Shown here: positions 18,499 through 27,235 of the stretch, piece by piece | How the letters are laid out: each line of letters opens with the position of its first letter | Numbering within the stretch: the stretch's first letter is position 1 | Source of the DNA: an uncultured Paludibaculum sp. | GTDB lineage: Bacteria; Acidobacteriota; Terriglobia; Bryobacterales; Bryobacteraceae | Direction: 5' to 3' | DNA length: 64,000 nt | Assembly: GCF_963665245.1 (NCBI RefSeq) | Contig: NZ_OY762267.1 | Span: 3,878,001-3,942,000 of the forward strand | Position numbers and translations under genes: made by a program | The notes under the pieces: model-generated | Seen by the model: the letters and a program-made list of their open reading frames with translations, nothing else | What the model was told of the DNA's origin: nothing | The model's database searches: none

Positions 18499-19782
18499 AT
18501 GTCGAAGCTCACCTTGGAACGGGATATTTGCGTTAGCACGTTATCAAACGGAATTCGTGTGATAACGGAGCCGATGCCGGCGGTCAGAAGCGTGGCAGTC
18601 GGATTCTGGATCGGCACGGGTTCCCGGTGCGAAACGATCGAGGAGAACGGCACCTCGCATTTCATTGAGCACATGCTCTTTAAGGGCACACCGAAACGTT
18701 CGGCCGAAGCCATCGCTCGCGAAGTGGACGCCATCGGCGGCCACCTGGACGCGTTTACCGGCCGCGAGCTCGTTGGCTACAACACCAAGGTTCTGGACGA
18801 GCATATGCCGCTCGCCTTCGAGATTCTCTCGGACATGCTCCTGAACCCACGGTTCGACATCTCGGACATCGAAAAGGAGAAAGGCGTCGTCCTCGAGGAA
18901 CTCAAGATGGAGAACGACAGCCCGGAGACCTTCGTCCACGAGCTGTTCGTCAGCAACTTCTGGAAGCATCACTCCCTGGGCCGGCCCATCCTGGGCACCA
19001 AGAAGACCATCGCCGCCTTCTGCCCCGAAAACCTCCGCGGCTACCACCAACGCTACTACCGGCCCGAGAACATCACGCTGACGGCAGCCGGCAGCCTGCG
19101 GCACGAAGATCTGATCCGCGTGGCCGAACAGTACCTCAGCCCGCTCACGGTGGGCGGTAAACTGCCTGACTTCACCACGCCGCCCACGGCCGCGCCGCTG
19201 ATTCTCAAGAATCGCCGCAGCCTGCAGCAGGTACATCTCTGCCTCGGCGTCCCCATGGTGCCGGCCACGCACCCGTTGCGTTTCGCCGCCTATACCCTGA
19301 ACGTCATCCTCGGCGGCGGCATGAGCAGCCGGCTTTTCCAGAACATCCGCGAACGCCAGGGCTTGGCGTACTCCATCTTCTCGGAGCTCAACCTCTATCG
19401 CGACACCGGCCTAATGGCCATCTACGCCGGCACGTCGTCCGAGACCGCGCGCAAACTGCTGGATGGCGTCATGGTCGAGTTACGCCGCCTGAAGAACGAC
19501 CCGCTGCCGGCCGACGAGCTGCGCCACGCGAAGGACCACATGAAAGGCTCGCTGATGCTGAGCCTCGAATCCACCAGCAGCCGCATGAGCAATCTCGCCC
19601 GGCAATGGATGAACTTCGGCAAGTTCTTCACGTTGGACGAACTGGCCGACTGCATTGAAGCCGTCACCGCCGACGAAGTGCTGAGCGTGGCGCGCGAATA
19701 CTTCGACTCGGAGAAGATCGGGCTGGCGATGCTGGGCCGTCTGGAAGGGCTCACCGTAACCCGGGAAGACCTGTCCTGTTGA
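18499..19782 (+). CDS. M16 family zinc peptidase (processing-peptidase-like)
   Basis: 427 residues. The inverted zinc motif H54-F-I-E57-H58 is followed by the third ligand E134 in VLEELKMENDSPE, with the correct spacing of 76. The second half carries the substrate-binding RLFQNIRERQGLAYSIF. This single two-domain form resembles YmxG/PqqL-type mitochondrial-processing-peptidase homologues and has no signal peptide. It heads a tight cluster with a TPM protein, a nucleotidyltransferase and LemA. No Shine-Dalgarno sequence precedes ATG 18499; TAGACT and TACAGT lie just upstream. Confidence 0.92.
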   Translation: MSKLTLERDICVSTLSNGIRVITEPMPAVRSVAVGFWIGTGSRCETIEENGTSHFIEHMLFKGTPKRSAEAIAREVDAIGGHLDAFTGRELVGYNTKVLDEHMPLAFEILSDMLLNPRFDISDIEKEKGVVLEELKMENDSPETFVHELFVSNFWKHHSLGRPILGTKKTIAAFCPENLRGYHQRYYRPENITLTAAGSLRHEDLIRVAEQYLSPLTVGGKLPDFTTPPTAAPLILKNRRSLQQVHLCLGVPMVPATHPLRFAAYTLNVILGGGMSSRLFQNIRERQGLAYSIFSELNLYRDTGLMAIYAGTSSETARKLLDGVMVELRRLKNDPLPADELRHAKDHMKGSLMLSLESTSSRMSNLARQWMNFGKFFTLDELADCIEAVTADEVLSVAREYFDSEKIGLAMLGRLEGLTVTREDLSC

Positions 19783-19787
19783 AGTAA

Positions 19788-20588
19788 ATGGGCCGCTGGA
19801 CCAAAGCTCTGCTGGTGCTCGTGTCCGCCGGTTGGATCGCGGCGGCCGCCGATTTCGGCGCCCTGCGGCCCACCGGCTATGTCAACGACTTCGCCAAGGT
19901 GCTCGACCCCGCGTCGGCGCAGCAACTGGAGGCGTATTGCGCCCAGGTGCAGAACGCCACCGGCGCACAGATCGCAATCGTTACCCTGCCCAGCCTGGAA
20001 GGCGAACCCATTGAGGATGTCGCCAACCTGCTGTATCGCAAGTGGGGCGTCGGCAGCAAGAAGGAAAACGAAGGCGTCCTCCTACTGCTCTCCATCGGCG
20101 ACCGCCGCTCCCGCCTGGAGGTGGGCTACGGCCTGGAGCCGATCATCCCCGACGGCAACGCGGGCGGCATCATCCGTGAAATGCGGCCATCGCTGCGGGC
20201 CGGCAATTACGACCAGGCGCTCTCTGACGCGGCGCATACCATCGCCGAGAGAATCGCCCAGGCCAAGGGTGTCCAGATCGGAATGCCGGCGCCCCTGCGC
20301 CACTCACGGCCCGGCCCGGAGAACTTTCCCTGGGAAGTGCTCGTCGTGGTGGGCGGCCTGTTGCTGGTGATGCTGTTCTTTGGCGGCGGCCGCAGTGGCC
20401 GCGGCGGCTACGGCGGCGGCGGAGGAGGAGGCGGCTTCCTCGTAGGCATGATTCTGGGGCAACTGCTGGGCGGCGGCGGATCCCGCACCCGCGGCGGCGG
20501 CGGTTTTGGCGGCTACGACTCCGGCGACAGTTTCGGCGGATTCGGCGGCGGAGACTCGGGCGGCGGTGGTGCGTCCAGTGACTGGTAG
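19788..20588 (+). CDS. TPM-domain membrane-anchored protein
   Basis: 266 residues. A signal peptide (about 1-21) is followed by a TPM domain (residues about 27-165: YVNDFAKVLDPASAQQLEAY, IAIVTLPSLEGEPIEDVANL, GVLLLLSIGDRRSRLEVGYGLE). Then come one transmembrane helix (about 181-197) and a long Gly-rich C-tail ending in GGGGASSDW. This architecture matches YgcG-type proteins, often encoded with LemA, as here two genes downstream. The TPM domain lies outside the cytoplasm. Molecular function is not established; roles in envelope quality control have been suggested for relatives. Confidence 0.88.
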   Translation: MGRWTKALLVLVSAGWIAAAADFGALRPTGYVNDFAKVLDPASAQQLEAYCAQVQNATGAQIAIVTLPSLEGEPIEDVANLLYRKWGVGSKKENEGVLLLLSIGDRRSRLEVGYGLEPIIPDGNAGGIIREMRPSLRAGNYDQALSDAAHTIAERIAQAKGVQIGMPAPLRHSRPGPENFPWEVLVVVGGLLLVMLFFGGGRSGRGGYGGGGGGGGFLVGMILGQLLGGGGSRTRGGGGFGGYDSGDSFGGFGGGDSGGGGASSDW

Positions 20589-20600
20589 GAGAGAAAACCG

Positions 20601-21320
20601 ATGGAGCCGATGGATCGTTTGCTAAACCAGCTCGTCGAGAAACTCCAGAAGGCCCACTCGAAGGGCCTGCGCTCAGTCATCCTGTATGGCTCGGGCGCCA
20701 GCGGCGACGTGCACGGAGTTTACTCGGATCTGAACGTCATGTGCGTTCTCGACAGAATTGGTGTCAAGGAGCTCGAGGCGTCCGAACCGGTATTCAAATG
20801 GTGGCGCGAGAAGGGGAATCCGGCCCCGCTGCTCATGAGCCGCGACGAGGTGCTTACCTCGTCCGACTGTTTCCCCATCGAGTATCACGACATCGCCGAA
20901 CGCCACCGAGTGCTGCATGGCGAGGACGTCACCGCCGGCCTGACCATCGACGATGCGTTCTATCGCGCCCAGGTGGAGCACGAGTTGCGTGCCAAGCTGC
21001 TGCGGCTGAGGCAGAAGGCCGCCGGCGTCCTCAGCGACCGCGACCTGATGCTGCGGCTGATGGCCGATTCGGTATCGACCTTCTGCGTGCTGGCGCGCCA
21101 CGCCTTGCTTCTGGCCGGCCATCCGGCTCCCTGGCCCAAGCGGGAGGTGGTCCAACAGGTTCGCGAGTCCTTCGGCATCGAGGGCCGCGCGTTCGATATG
21201 CTGTTAGGTCTCCGCGAGGGGCAAACCCGGCCCCGTAGCCTGGAACCTGGCACTCTTTTTTCAACGTACCTTGAAGAGATCGCGGCCTTGGTCGCCGTGG
21301 TCGATCGACTGGAGCGGTGA
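20601..21320 (+). CDS. Nucleotidyltransferase-fold protein
   Basis: 239 residues. The minimal nucleotidyltransferase signature lies near the N-terminus: VILYGSGASGDVHGVYSDLN gives G-S followed by S-D, with only one obvious acidic residue of the usual D-x-D pair. The C-terminal half is helical. It lies between the TPM and LemA genes with 12- and 10-nt gaps and GGAGAG before ATG. Activity and substrate are unknown; it could be an antibiotic-type or MNT-like nucleotidyltransferase, or an inactive relative. Confidence 0.7.
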   Translation: MEPMDRLLNQLVEKLQKAHSKGLRSVILYGSGASGDVHGVYSDLNVMCVLDRIGVKELEASEPVFKWWREKGNPAPLLMSRDEVLTSSDCFPIEYHDIAERHRVLHGEDVTAGLTIDDAFYRAQVEHELRAKLLRLRQKAAGVLSDRDLMLRLMADSVSTFCVLARHALLLAGHPAPWPKREVVQQVRESFGIEGRAFDMLLGLREGQTRPRSLEPGTLFSTYLEEIAALVAVVDRLER

Positions 21321-21330
21321 GGAACTACCC

Positions 21331-21897
21331 ATGAAGACTGGATTGATTATCGGCGGCATCATCCTGGTGCTCGTGTTGATTGTGGGCGGCAAGGCCGCAT
21401 CGGCGAATAACGAACTGGTGGTCAAACAGGAGGCGATCCGCGGCTCATGGTCGCAGGTAGATGTGGCCCTGCAGCGCCGCGCCGACCTGATCCCCAACCT
21501 GGTGGAGACCGTGAAGGGCTTTGCGGCCCAGGAAAAGCAGATCCTCGAAACCGTCGCCAACGCGCGTTCCGCCCTGTTGAACGCCAAGAGCCCGGCGGAG
21601 AAGATCCAGGCCAACCAGGGCCTGGATTCCGCCATCGGCCGCCTGCTGGTGGTGGTGGAGAACTACCCGAACTTGAAGTCGAATGAGAACTTCATGCGGC
21701 TGCAGGATGAGTTGGCCGGTACCGAGAACCGTATCGCCGTGGAACGCAGGAAGTACAACGAGACCGTGCAGGACTACAACACCAGCATCGGCCTCTTTCC
21801 CAATAATCTCTTCGCCAACTTCCTCGGCTTCCATCGTAACGATGACTATTTCAAGACCGAGCCCGGCGCCCGGACAGCGCCGGCCGTGAAGTTCTAG
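21331..21897 (+). CDS. lemA: LemA family protein
   Basis: 188 residues from ATG 21331 (GAGGAA 6 nt upstream). One N-terminal transmembrane helix (residues 4-18, GLIIGGIILVLVLIV) is followed by the antiparallel helical LemA domain: IRGSWSQVDVALQRRADLIPNLVETVKGF, ending YFKTEPGARTAPAVKF. This is the classic LemA N-out topology with a cytoplasmic or periplasmic helical bundle. It closes the M16-TPM-nucleotidyltransferase-LemA cluster; the aldehyde dehydrogenase gene follows after 9 nt, so transcription may continue. Confidence 0.92.
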   Translation: MKTGLIIGGIILVLVLIVGGKAASANNELVVKQEAIRGSWSQVDVALQRRADLIPNLVETVKGFAAQEKQILETVANARSALLNAKSPAEKIQANQGLDSAIGRLLVVVENYPNLKSNENFMRLQDELAGTENRIAVERRKYNETVQDYNTSIGLFPNNLFANFLGFHRNDDYFKTEPGARTAPAVKF

Positions 21898-21906
21898 GGA
21901 CGAACC

Positions 21907-23352
21907 ATGAACACACCCATCTTTCCGAACTACATTGACGGCGCGTGGGTCGAAGGACCCACGTTTGAGAACCGCAACCCGGCCGACATCAGCGAAGTAG
22001 TCGGGCTGCACGGCAAGGGTTCGCCCGAGGACATTCAGCGCGCCGCCGACGCGGCGCAGAGCGCACTGGCCGCGTGGTCAACGACGAGCGGCCCGGCCCG
22101 TGGAGCGCTGCTTTACAGGATCGCCGACATCCTCGACCGCAAGTTCGACCAGATCAGCGCCGAGATGACGCGCGAAGAGGGCAAGACGCTGCCTGAAGCC
22201 AAGGGCGAGGTCCGGCGTTCCATCAACATCTTCCGCTACTTCGCCGGCGAGGGCTCGCGCATGGCGGGCGTCATGGCGCCCAGCGAACGCGATCGCGTCC
22301 ACATGTTCGCCCTCCGCAAGCCCGTGGGCGTTGTCGGCCTGATCACGCCCTGGAACTTTCCCAGCGCGATTCCGGCCTGGAAGCTCGCGCCCGCGCTCAT
22401 TTGCGGCAATACCGTGGTGATGAAACCGGCGTCTGCCGCGCCGCTCAGCGCGTGGCGCATCATCGAGGCCTGCCATGAGGCGGGCGTGCCCAAGGGCGTG
22501 GTCAACTTCGTCGGCGGCAGCGGGGGCGCACTGGGCGCGGCCATCGTGAACGCCAAACCCATCAAGGCGATCAGCTTCACCGGTTCCTGTGAAATCGGGC
22601 AGTGGATCCACGCCGAGGCCTCGAAGCGCCGTCTCCGCATCCAGTTGGAGATGGGCGGCAAAAACCCCACCATCGTCCTGGCCGACGCCGACTTCGCCTC
22701 GGCCGTCGAAAACTGCGTGAACGCGACGTTTTTCTCCACTGGCCAGAAGTGCACGGCCACCTCGCGCGTGATTGTCGAAGAGGGCATCTACGACAAATTC
22801 GTCGCGGCCGTGGTCGAGCGCACGAAGAAGCTGAAGGTCGGCAACGGCATGCAGCCCGGCATCGACATCGGCCCGTGCGTCGACGAAGGGCAGATGAACA
22901 CGGTCCTCCGTTATATCGAGATCGGACGCAAGGAAGCCGGCGAGCCCTTGTGCGGCGGCCATCGCCTGACGGGCGGAGACTACGACAAGGGCTATTTCGT
23001 CGAGCCCACTGTCTTTGCCGGCATCACGGAAGAGATGGTGATCGCTCGCGAAGAGATCTTCGGGCCCGTGATGGCCATCCTGAAGGCGCGCGACTTCCAG
23101 CACGCCATGCAACTCGCCAACGGCAGTGATTTCGGCCTCTCGGCGTCGCTCCAGACCACCAACCTTTCACGCATGTTCGAATACATCTACGGCATCGAAG
23201 CGGGCCTCGTCACAGTAAACCTGCCCAGCGCCGGTGTCGAGTATCAACTGCCGTTCGGTGGCAGCAAGGATTCCAGCTTTGGCCCGAAGGAACAGGGTCC
23301 GGCCGCGCTTGAGTTCTACAGCGACCACAAGACGGTCTACATCAAATACTAG
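21907..23352 (+). CDS. NAD(P)-dependent aldehyde dehydrogenase, probably 2-oxoglutarate semialdehyde dehydrogenase
   Basis: 481 residues with all ALDH signatures: N150 in TPWNFP, NAD-binding FTGS (224-227), general base E248 in LEMGGKN and catalytic C282 in GQKCTATSR. The overall sequence resembles 2,5-dioxovalerate dehydrogenases that convert 2-oxoglutarate semialdehyde to 2-oxoglutarate. That specificity is supported by the next gene, a FAH-fold dehydratase that would make this substrate from a 2-keto-3-deoxypentonate. Succinate-semialdehyde or other aldehydes remain possible. Confidence 0.85.
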   Translation: MNTPIFPNYIDGAWVEGPTFENRNPADISEVVGLHGKGSPEDIQRAADAAQSALAAWSTTSGPARGALLYRIADILDRKFDQISAEMTREEGKTLPEAKGEVRRSINIFRYFAGEGSRMAGVMAPSERDRVHMFALRKPVGVVGLITPWNFPSAIPAWKLAPALICGNTVVMKPASAAPLSAWRIIEACHEAGVPKGVVNFVGGSGGALGAAIVNAKPIKAISFTGSCEIGQWIHAEASKRRLRIQLEMGGKNPTIVLADADFASAVENCVNATFFSTGQKCTATSRVIVEEGIYDKFVAAVVERTKKLKVGNGMQPGIDIGPCVDEGQMNTVLRYIEIGRKEAGEPLCGGHRLTGGDYDKGYFVEPTVFAGITEEMVIAREEIFGPVMAILKARDFQHAMQLANGSDFGLSASLQTTNLSRMFEYIYGIEAGLVTVNLPSAGVEYQLPFGGSKDSSFGPKEQGPAALEFYSDHKTVYIKY

Positions 23353-23367
23353 GCAATCGGAACACAG

Positions 23368-24213
23368 ATGAAACTTGGACAAGTCTGGTGGCAGGGCCGG
23401 CTGACGGCCGCTCTATTTGAATCCGGTTTGGCGCGTCCCATTCCGGGCTACACCCTGCGCGAACTGCTCGAGCGCTCGGAGCGTGACGGCACGCCCTTTA
23501 CAGAGTTGGCCGCACGCTACGCGGTGCGCGCCGCCGAACACATTGACCCCGCCATCCCCATCGAACCTCGCGAAGTCTGGGCCTGCGGCTGCACTTATGA
23601 AATGAGCGCCAGCTTCCGCGACGCCGAGCACAACACGCGCGAGGGCTTCTACCGCCATGTCTTCACCGCCGCCCGTCCCGAAATCTTCTTCAAGGGCACA
23701 GCGCGCGTCTGTGTCGGCACCCACACACTCATCGGCATCCGCAGCGATTCGAAGTTCACGGCGCCCGAGCCGGAACTGGCCGTACTGCTCGGCTCCAAGG
23801 GCACAGTGCTGGGCTATACCCTCGCTAACGATGTCTCGGCCTGGGACATTGAGCGGGAAAATCCGCTCTACCTTCCGCAGTCGAAGGTCTACACCGCCTG
23901 TTGCTCGCTGGGGCCCTGGTTCGTGACGCCCGACGAACTGACAGACCCGTACTCGCTCGATATGAACTGTGTCATCCGGCGCGGCGAGCAAACTCTGTTC
24001 GACGGCAGCACGTCCACCGCCAAGCTGGGCCGGAAGATCGAGAATCTGGTCGAATACCTGCTCAGGGCCAATGCGGTCCCGGCCGGCAGCGTACTGCTCA
24101 CCGGCACCGGCATCATCGTCACGCAGGAGGCGGCTCTGGCCCCAGGTGACGTTGTCACCATCAGCACCCCGTCTATCGGCGTGCTGGTCAACGAAGCCGC
24201 CATCGTGGAATAG
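23368..24213 (+). CDS. FAH-superfamily 2-keto-3-deoxypentonate dehydratase-like protein
   Basis: 281 residues. The FAH fold metal ligands are visible: E134-x-E136 in PEPELAVLL and D155 in ANDVSAWDIE. GTHTLIGIRSDSKFTAPEPE and CCSLGPWF match the AraD1/KdaD branch, which dehydrates 2-keto-3-deoxy-arabinonate/xylonate to 2-oxoglutarate semialdehyde. Next to the semialdehyde dehydrogenase this gives the last two steps of a Weimberg-type pentose route. No sugar dehydrogenase or pentonate dehydratase is nearby, so the upstream steps must be elsewhere. Other FAH activities (hydrolase, decarboxylase) are the alternative. Confidence 0.8.
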   Translation: MKLGQVWWQGRLTAALFESGLARPIPGYTLRELLERSERDGTPFTELAARYAVRAAEHIDPAIPIEPREVWACGCTYEMSASFRDAEHNTREGFYRHVFTAARPEIFFKGTARVCVGTHTLIGIRSDSKFTAPEPELAVLLGSKGTVLGYTLANDVSAWDIERENPLYLPQSKVYTACCSLGPWFVTPDELTDPYSLDMNCVIRRGEQTLFDGSTSTAKLGRKIENLVEYLLRANAVPAGSVLLTGTGIIVTQEAALAPGDVVTISTPSIGVLVNEAAIVE

Positions 24214-24215
24214 CC

Positions 24216-26372
24216 GTGTTCACCAGCAGCGTGGCGGGTGGCGCCAGACTTCGCAGGATCCTGGTGGCGCTGGTTCTACTATCCGCTCCGCTGCTGTTCT
24301 TCAGCCGGGCGCTCTTCACCACGAAGACCATCATCCCGTACGACTTGCCCAGCTACCACGTGCCGCAAGCCGGCTATTTCGCCCGTTCACTGGCCCAGGG
24401 CCGGCTGCCACTGTGGGACCCGTACTCCTACTGCGGAATGCCCTTCGCGGCGAATCTGCAGACTCAGGTTTACTATCCGCCCAGCTGGCCCTTCGCCGTC
24501 CTCAACGCCATCACGCATGAGGACCACGTCGAAGACGTGCTGGAGTGGGCCGTCGCCCTGCACTTGGCCCTTGCAGGCTGGCTGGCCTATCTGCTGTGCC
24601 GGCACCTGGGCCTGGACTGGACCGCCGCGCTCTTCGCCGGCGTCACTTACCAATTCGGTGGCTTCTTCGCGTCCCAGGCCCAGCATCTGGGCGCTGTCTC
24701 CGGAGCCGCTTGGCTTCCGCTGGTCTGGACCATGGTTTTCGCCTTGGCCCATCGCTTCTCTTGGCGCCGCATGGCTGTGCTGGCTCTCGCCGTCGCCATG
24801 ATCGTGCTCACCGGCTTCCCGGCCGTCCTCATGGTGGCCATCGCTTCCACCGGTGTGCTGGCCGTAGGCTTGTTTCTCTTTCGGGCCTCCACTTGGCGAC
24901 TGCCCCTTTGGACCATTGCCGGTGGTGTTTGGGGCGCCGCCCTGGCAGGCGTCCAGCTCATCCCTGCGAAGGAACTGATCGACTGGAGCACCGCCCATCT
25001 CCGTACCAACTTCTCCAGCGCCGGTGGGGGCGGCATCCCGCCCCGGGCCTTCGGTGCTCTGATCTGGCCCAACTGGAACGGTGTTTTCGACTTCTCGACT
25101 TACCATCAGCCCTGGAATCCGACGTTCGGCTACCTTTACTGCGGCCTGGCCGGCGCGGTGCTCATCGTGGCTGGAGTCTGGTGGTGGCGCGACGCCCGCT
25201 GGCGGACCCTGTTGCTCACGGGCGTCTTCGCCGCACTGTGGATGATGGGCGGCCACACGCCGCTCATGCGCTTCCTCTACCCTCGCCTGCCCCGCCTGAT
25301 CCGGTCGTCCATCTATGATGAGTTCGCCCTCTGTGCCCTGGGCCTCAGCCTCGCCGTGCTCGCCGCCTTCGGCTTCGAGGCCCTACTGGCACGACGCGCG
25401 CTGACCGTGCGCGTGGTTGTGGTCGCCATCGCCGCCCTGGATCTCTGGTGGGCCGGCGCAGGCCGCCCCATGAACACGGGCGAGCCCGATTCCGCCTTGC
25501 CCACCACCGCCCGGCAATTCGAAGGCAGCCGCAACGTGGTGACCCGCCTGCGAGCATTGACCGGCACACAGACCCCGCCCTGGCGCATCGACGCCATCGA
25601 TTCCACACAGATGTGGGGCAATGGCGCACCGCTCGTCGGTTTCTACACTGCGTCCGGCAACGAACCGCTCGCGTCGGCGCGCGTGCTTGCCATCCGCCGT
25701 ATCTTCGGCGAGGCCCATGAATGGGAACGCTATATCCCGGTGAAGGACGCCGCATCGCCCGTCCTCAACCTCGTCGGAGCGCGCTACCTCATCGCCTGGG
25801 ACGCCTCGAATTCCGACGTGCTCCGCAACCCCGCCATTCACAAGATCGACTCCATCGATGGCCACGCCATCTGGGAGAATCCGGGCGCCTTGCCCCGCTT
25901 CAGCATCAACGGCAATGTGCGGAAGACTGCGAGTCTCGACGAGTCACTGACAAAGCTGCGCGACCCGGCTTTCCACGGGGCCCGCGAGGTAATTCTGGAG
26001 ACCGCCGGACCGCCGCCCGCCTTCGATCCCGCTGCCCGCGGCACGGTCCACGTGGAGTCTTGCCGGCCGGAGTCGTTCGTGTTGACGGTCGAAACCGACC
26101 GCCCCGCTCTGTTAGTCTCCTCGGAAGCCTGGTATCCCGGATGGCACGCAACCCTCGACGGTCAACCCGCGCCCATCCTCATGGTGAACGCCGCCTTCCG
26201 CGGAATGGCCCTGCCGCAAGGCCGTCACCGGGTCGAGATGACGTACGTCCCCACGTCGTTCCGCGCAGGTCTGGCTCTCACCGCCGTTGCCGGGCTGCTT
26301 GCGTTTCTCGCCTTGCGCCGCCGAGCTTACTCCTCCGGCAAATCTTCGAGCTGCTCCGCCTCGGCCGCGTAG
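24216..26372 (+). CDS. YfhO-like polytopic membrane protein
   Basis: 718 residues starting at GTG 24216, 3 nt after the FAH gene. About a dozen hydrophobic helices in the first 420 residues include the GT-C-like loop DLPSYHVPQAGYFARSLAQGRLPLWDPYSYCGMPF. A soluble C-terminal portion (about 430-690: VLNLVGARYLIAWD, SSEAWYPGWHATLDGQPAPI) precedes a final helix. This is the organisation of YfhO family proteins, proposed membrane glycosyltransferases acting on lipid-linked sugars. The last 46 nt overlap the convergent recX gene. Confidence 0.75.
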   Translation: MFTSSVAGGARLRRILVALVLLSAPLLFFSRALFTTKTIIPYDLPSYHVPQAGYFARSLAQGRLPLWDPYSYCGMPFAANLQTQVYYPPSWPFAVLNAITHEDHVEDVLEWAVALHLALAGWLAYLLCRHLGLDWTAALFAGVTYQFGGFFASQAQHLGAVSGAAWLPLVWTMVFALAHRFSWRRMAVLALAVAMIVLTGFPAVLMVAIASTGVLAVGLFLFRASTWRLPLWTIAGGVWGAALAGVQLIPAKELIDWSTAHLRTNFSSAGGGGIPPRAFGALIWPNWNGVFDFSTYHQPWNPTFGYLYCGLAGAVLIVAGVWWWRDARWRTLLLTGVFAALWMMGGHTPLMRFLYPRLPRLIRSSIYDEFALCALGLSLAVLAAFGFEALLARRALTVRVVVVAIAALDLWWAGAGRPMNTGEPDSALPTTARQFEGSRNVVTRLRALTGTQTPPWRIDAIDSTQMWGNGAPLVGFYTASGNEPLASARVLAIRRIFGEAHEWERYIPVKDAASPVLNLVGARYLIAWDASNSDVLRNPAIHKIDSIDGHAIWENPGALPRFSINGNVRKTASLDESLTKLRDPAFHGAREVILETAGPPPAFDPAARGTVHVESCRPESFVLTVETDRPALLVSSEAWYPGWHATLDGQPAPILMVNAAFRGMALPQGRHRVEMTYVPTSFRAGLALTAVAGLLAFLALRRRAYSSGKSSSCSASAA

Positions 26373-26851
26373 CGCTTCAGCACCCGTATCGACGGACTGG
26401 TCGAGAAGCCCGCCTGCCGGAGGCGCCGGAAGACCGAGGCCAGCTTCGACGGCTCCTGCAGCAGCGCCCCCAGATCCTGGTTGCGATACTTACGCTGCAG
26501 CCACTGTTCAACCAACTCCACCTCATTCGTCCCAGCGTACGCGTCAGCCACAGCTTTCTCGGCGATCTTGGGCGCCACCTTCTTGCGCATTAGGTCGGAC
26601 AACACACGCTGCTTACCCACCGCTCCGCTGCCGGCCCGCGTGTCCGCGAAATGCCCGGCAAAGCGCTGGTCGTTGAGCGCGCCGTATTCCTTCAATTGCA
26701 GAACGATTTCGTCGATCGAGGCGGGGTCGGCGGCGCGAAGCCGCAACTTCGCCTTGAATTCGCCAATTGAAAGCGCTCGCGACGAGAGCAACTTCATGGC
26801 ATAGTGGCGCAGCTCGTCAGCATCGAGTTTGCGCGGCTGTTTGATAGGCAT
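26327..26851 (-). CDS. recX: RecX family regulatory protein
   Basis: 174 residues from ATG 26851. RecX is built of three-helix repeats; visible here are LRHYAMKLLSSRALSIGEFKAKL (first), QLKEYGALNDQRFAGHFADTRAG (second, with the conserved YG-LND-FA pattern) and a degenerate third at the C-terminus. RecX modulates RecA filaments. recA is not adjacent. A longer start at 26893 would run through the promoter region of the divergent YtxH gene and is less likely. Its 3' end overlaps the YfhO-like gene by 46 nt on the opposite strand. Confidence 0.85.
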   Translation of the reverse strand: MPIKQPRKLDADELRHYAMKLLSSRALSIGEFKAKLRLRAADPASIDEIVLQLKEYGALNDQRFAGHFADTRAGSGAVGKQRVLSDLMRKKVAPKIAEKAVADAYAGTNEVELVEQWLQRKYRNQDLGALLQEPSKLASVFRRLRQAGFSTSPSIRVLKRYAAEAEQLEDLPEE

Positions 26852-26902
26852 GGGCCTGTACTCATTGTCCGTGGAGTACACTGTAAGCAGCAAGGAGCAC
26901 TC

Positions 26903-27229
26903 ATGGAAGACGACAAGAAATTCTCTTATTTCTTCCTCGGGCTTGGTATTGGCGTCGCAGCGGGTATTCTCTTCGCGCCGAAGTCCGGAGCCGAGACGCG
27001 CGAGCTACTGCGCGAGAAGGCCGACGAAGGGAAAGACTACGTCAAGCGCCGTAGTGAAGACATCAAAGAGACGGCAAATGAGTTGCTCGACAAGAGCAAG
27101 CAGGCCGTCCTTCGCCAAAAGGAACAACTGGCAGCCGCGGTGGAAGCGGGCCGTTCCGCTTACCGCGAGAAAGTCGATACGGTCACCACCGTTTCCGACC
27201 CCGGCGACGAACTGATCGAAGGCGTGTAA
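26903..27229 (+). CDS. YtxH-domain protein
   Basis: 108 residues from ATG 26903; AAGGAG lies 6 nt upstream and TACACT (26877-26882) is a plausible -10. The YtxH signature is the N-terminal glycine-rich membrane helix plus FAPKSGAETRELLREK (FLGLGIGVAAGILFAPKSG, residues 12-30), followed by a long charged amphipathic helix. YtxH-type proteins are small membrane-anchored stress-associated proteins. The next gene, 6 nt downstream, encodes a second helix-plus-coiled-coil membrane protein, so the two probably work together. Confidence 0.85.
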   Translation: MEDDKKFSYFFLGLGIGVAAGILFAPKSGAETRELLREKADEGKDYVKRRSEDIKETANELLDKSKQAVLRQKEQLAAAVEAGRSAYREKVDTVTTVSDPGDELIEGV

Positions 27230-27235
27230 GCGCGC

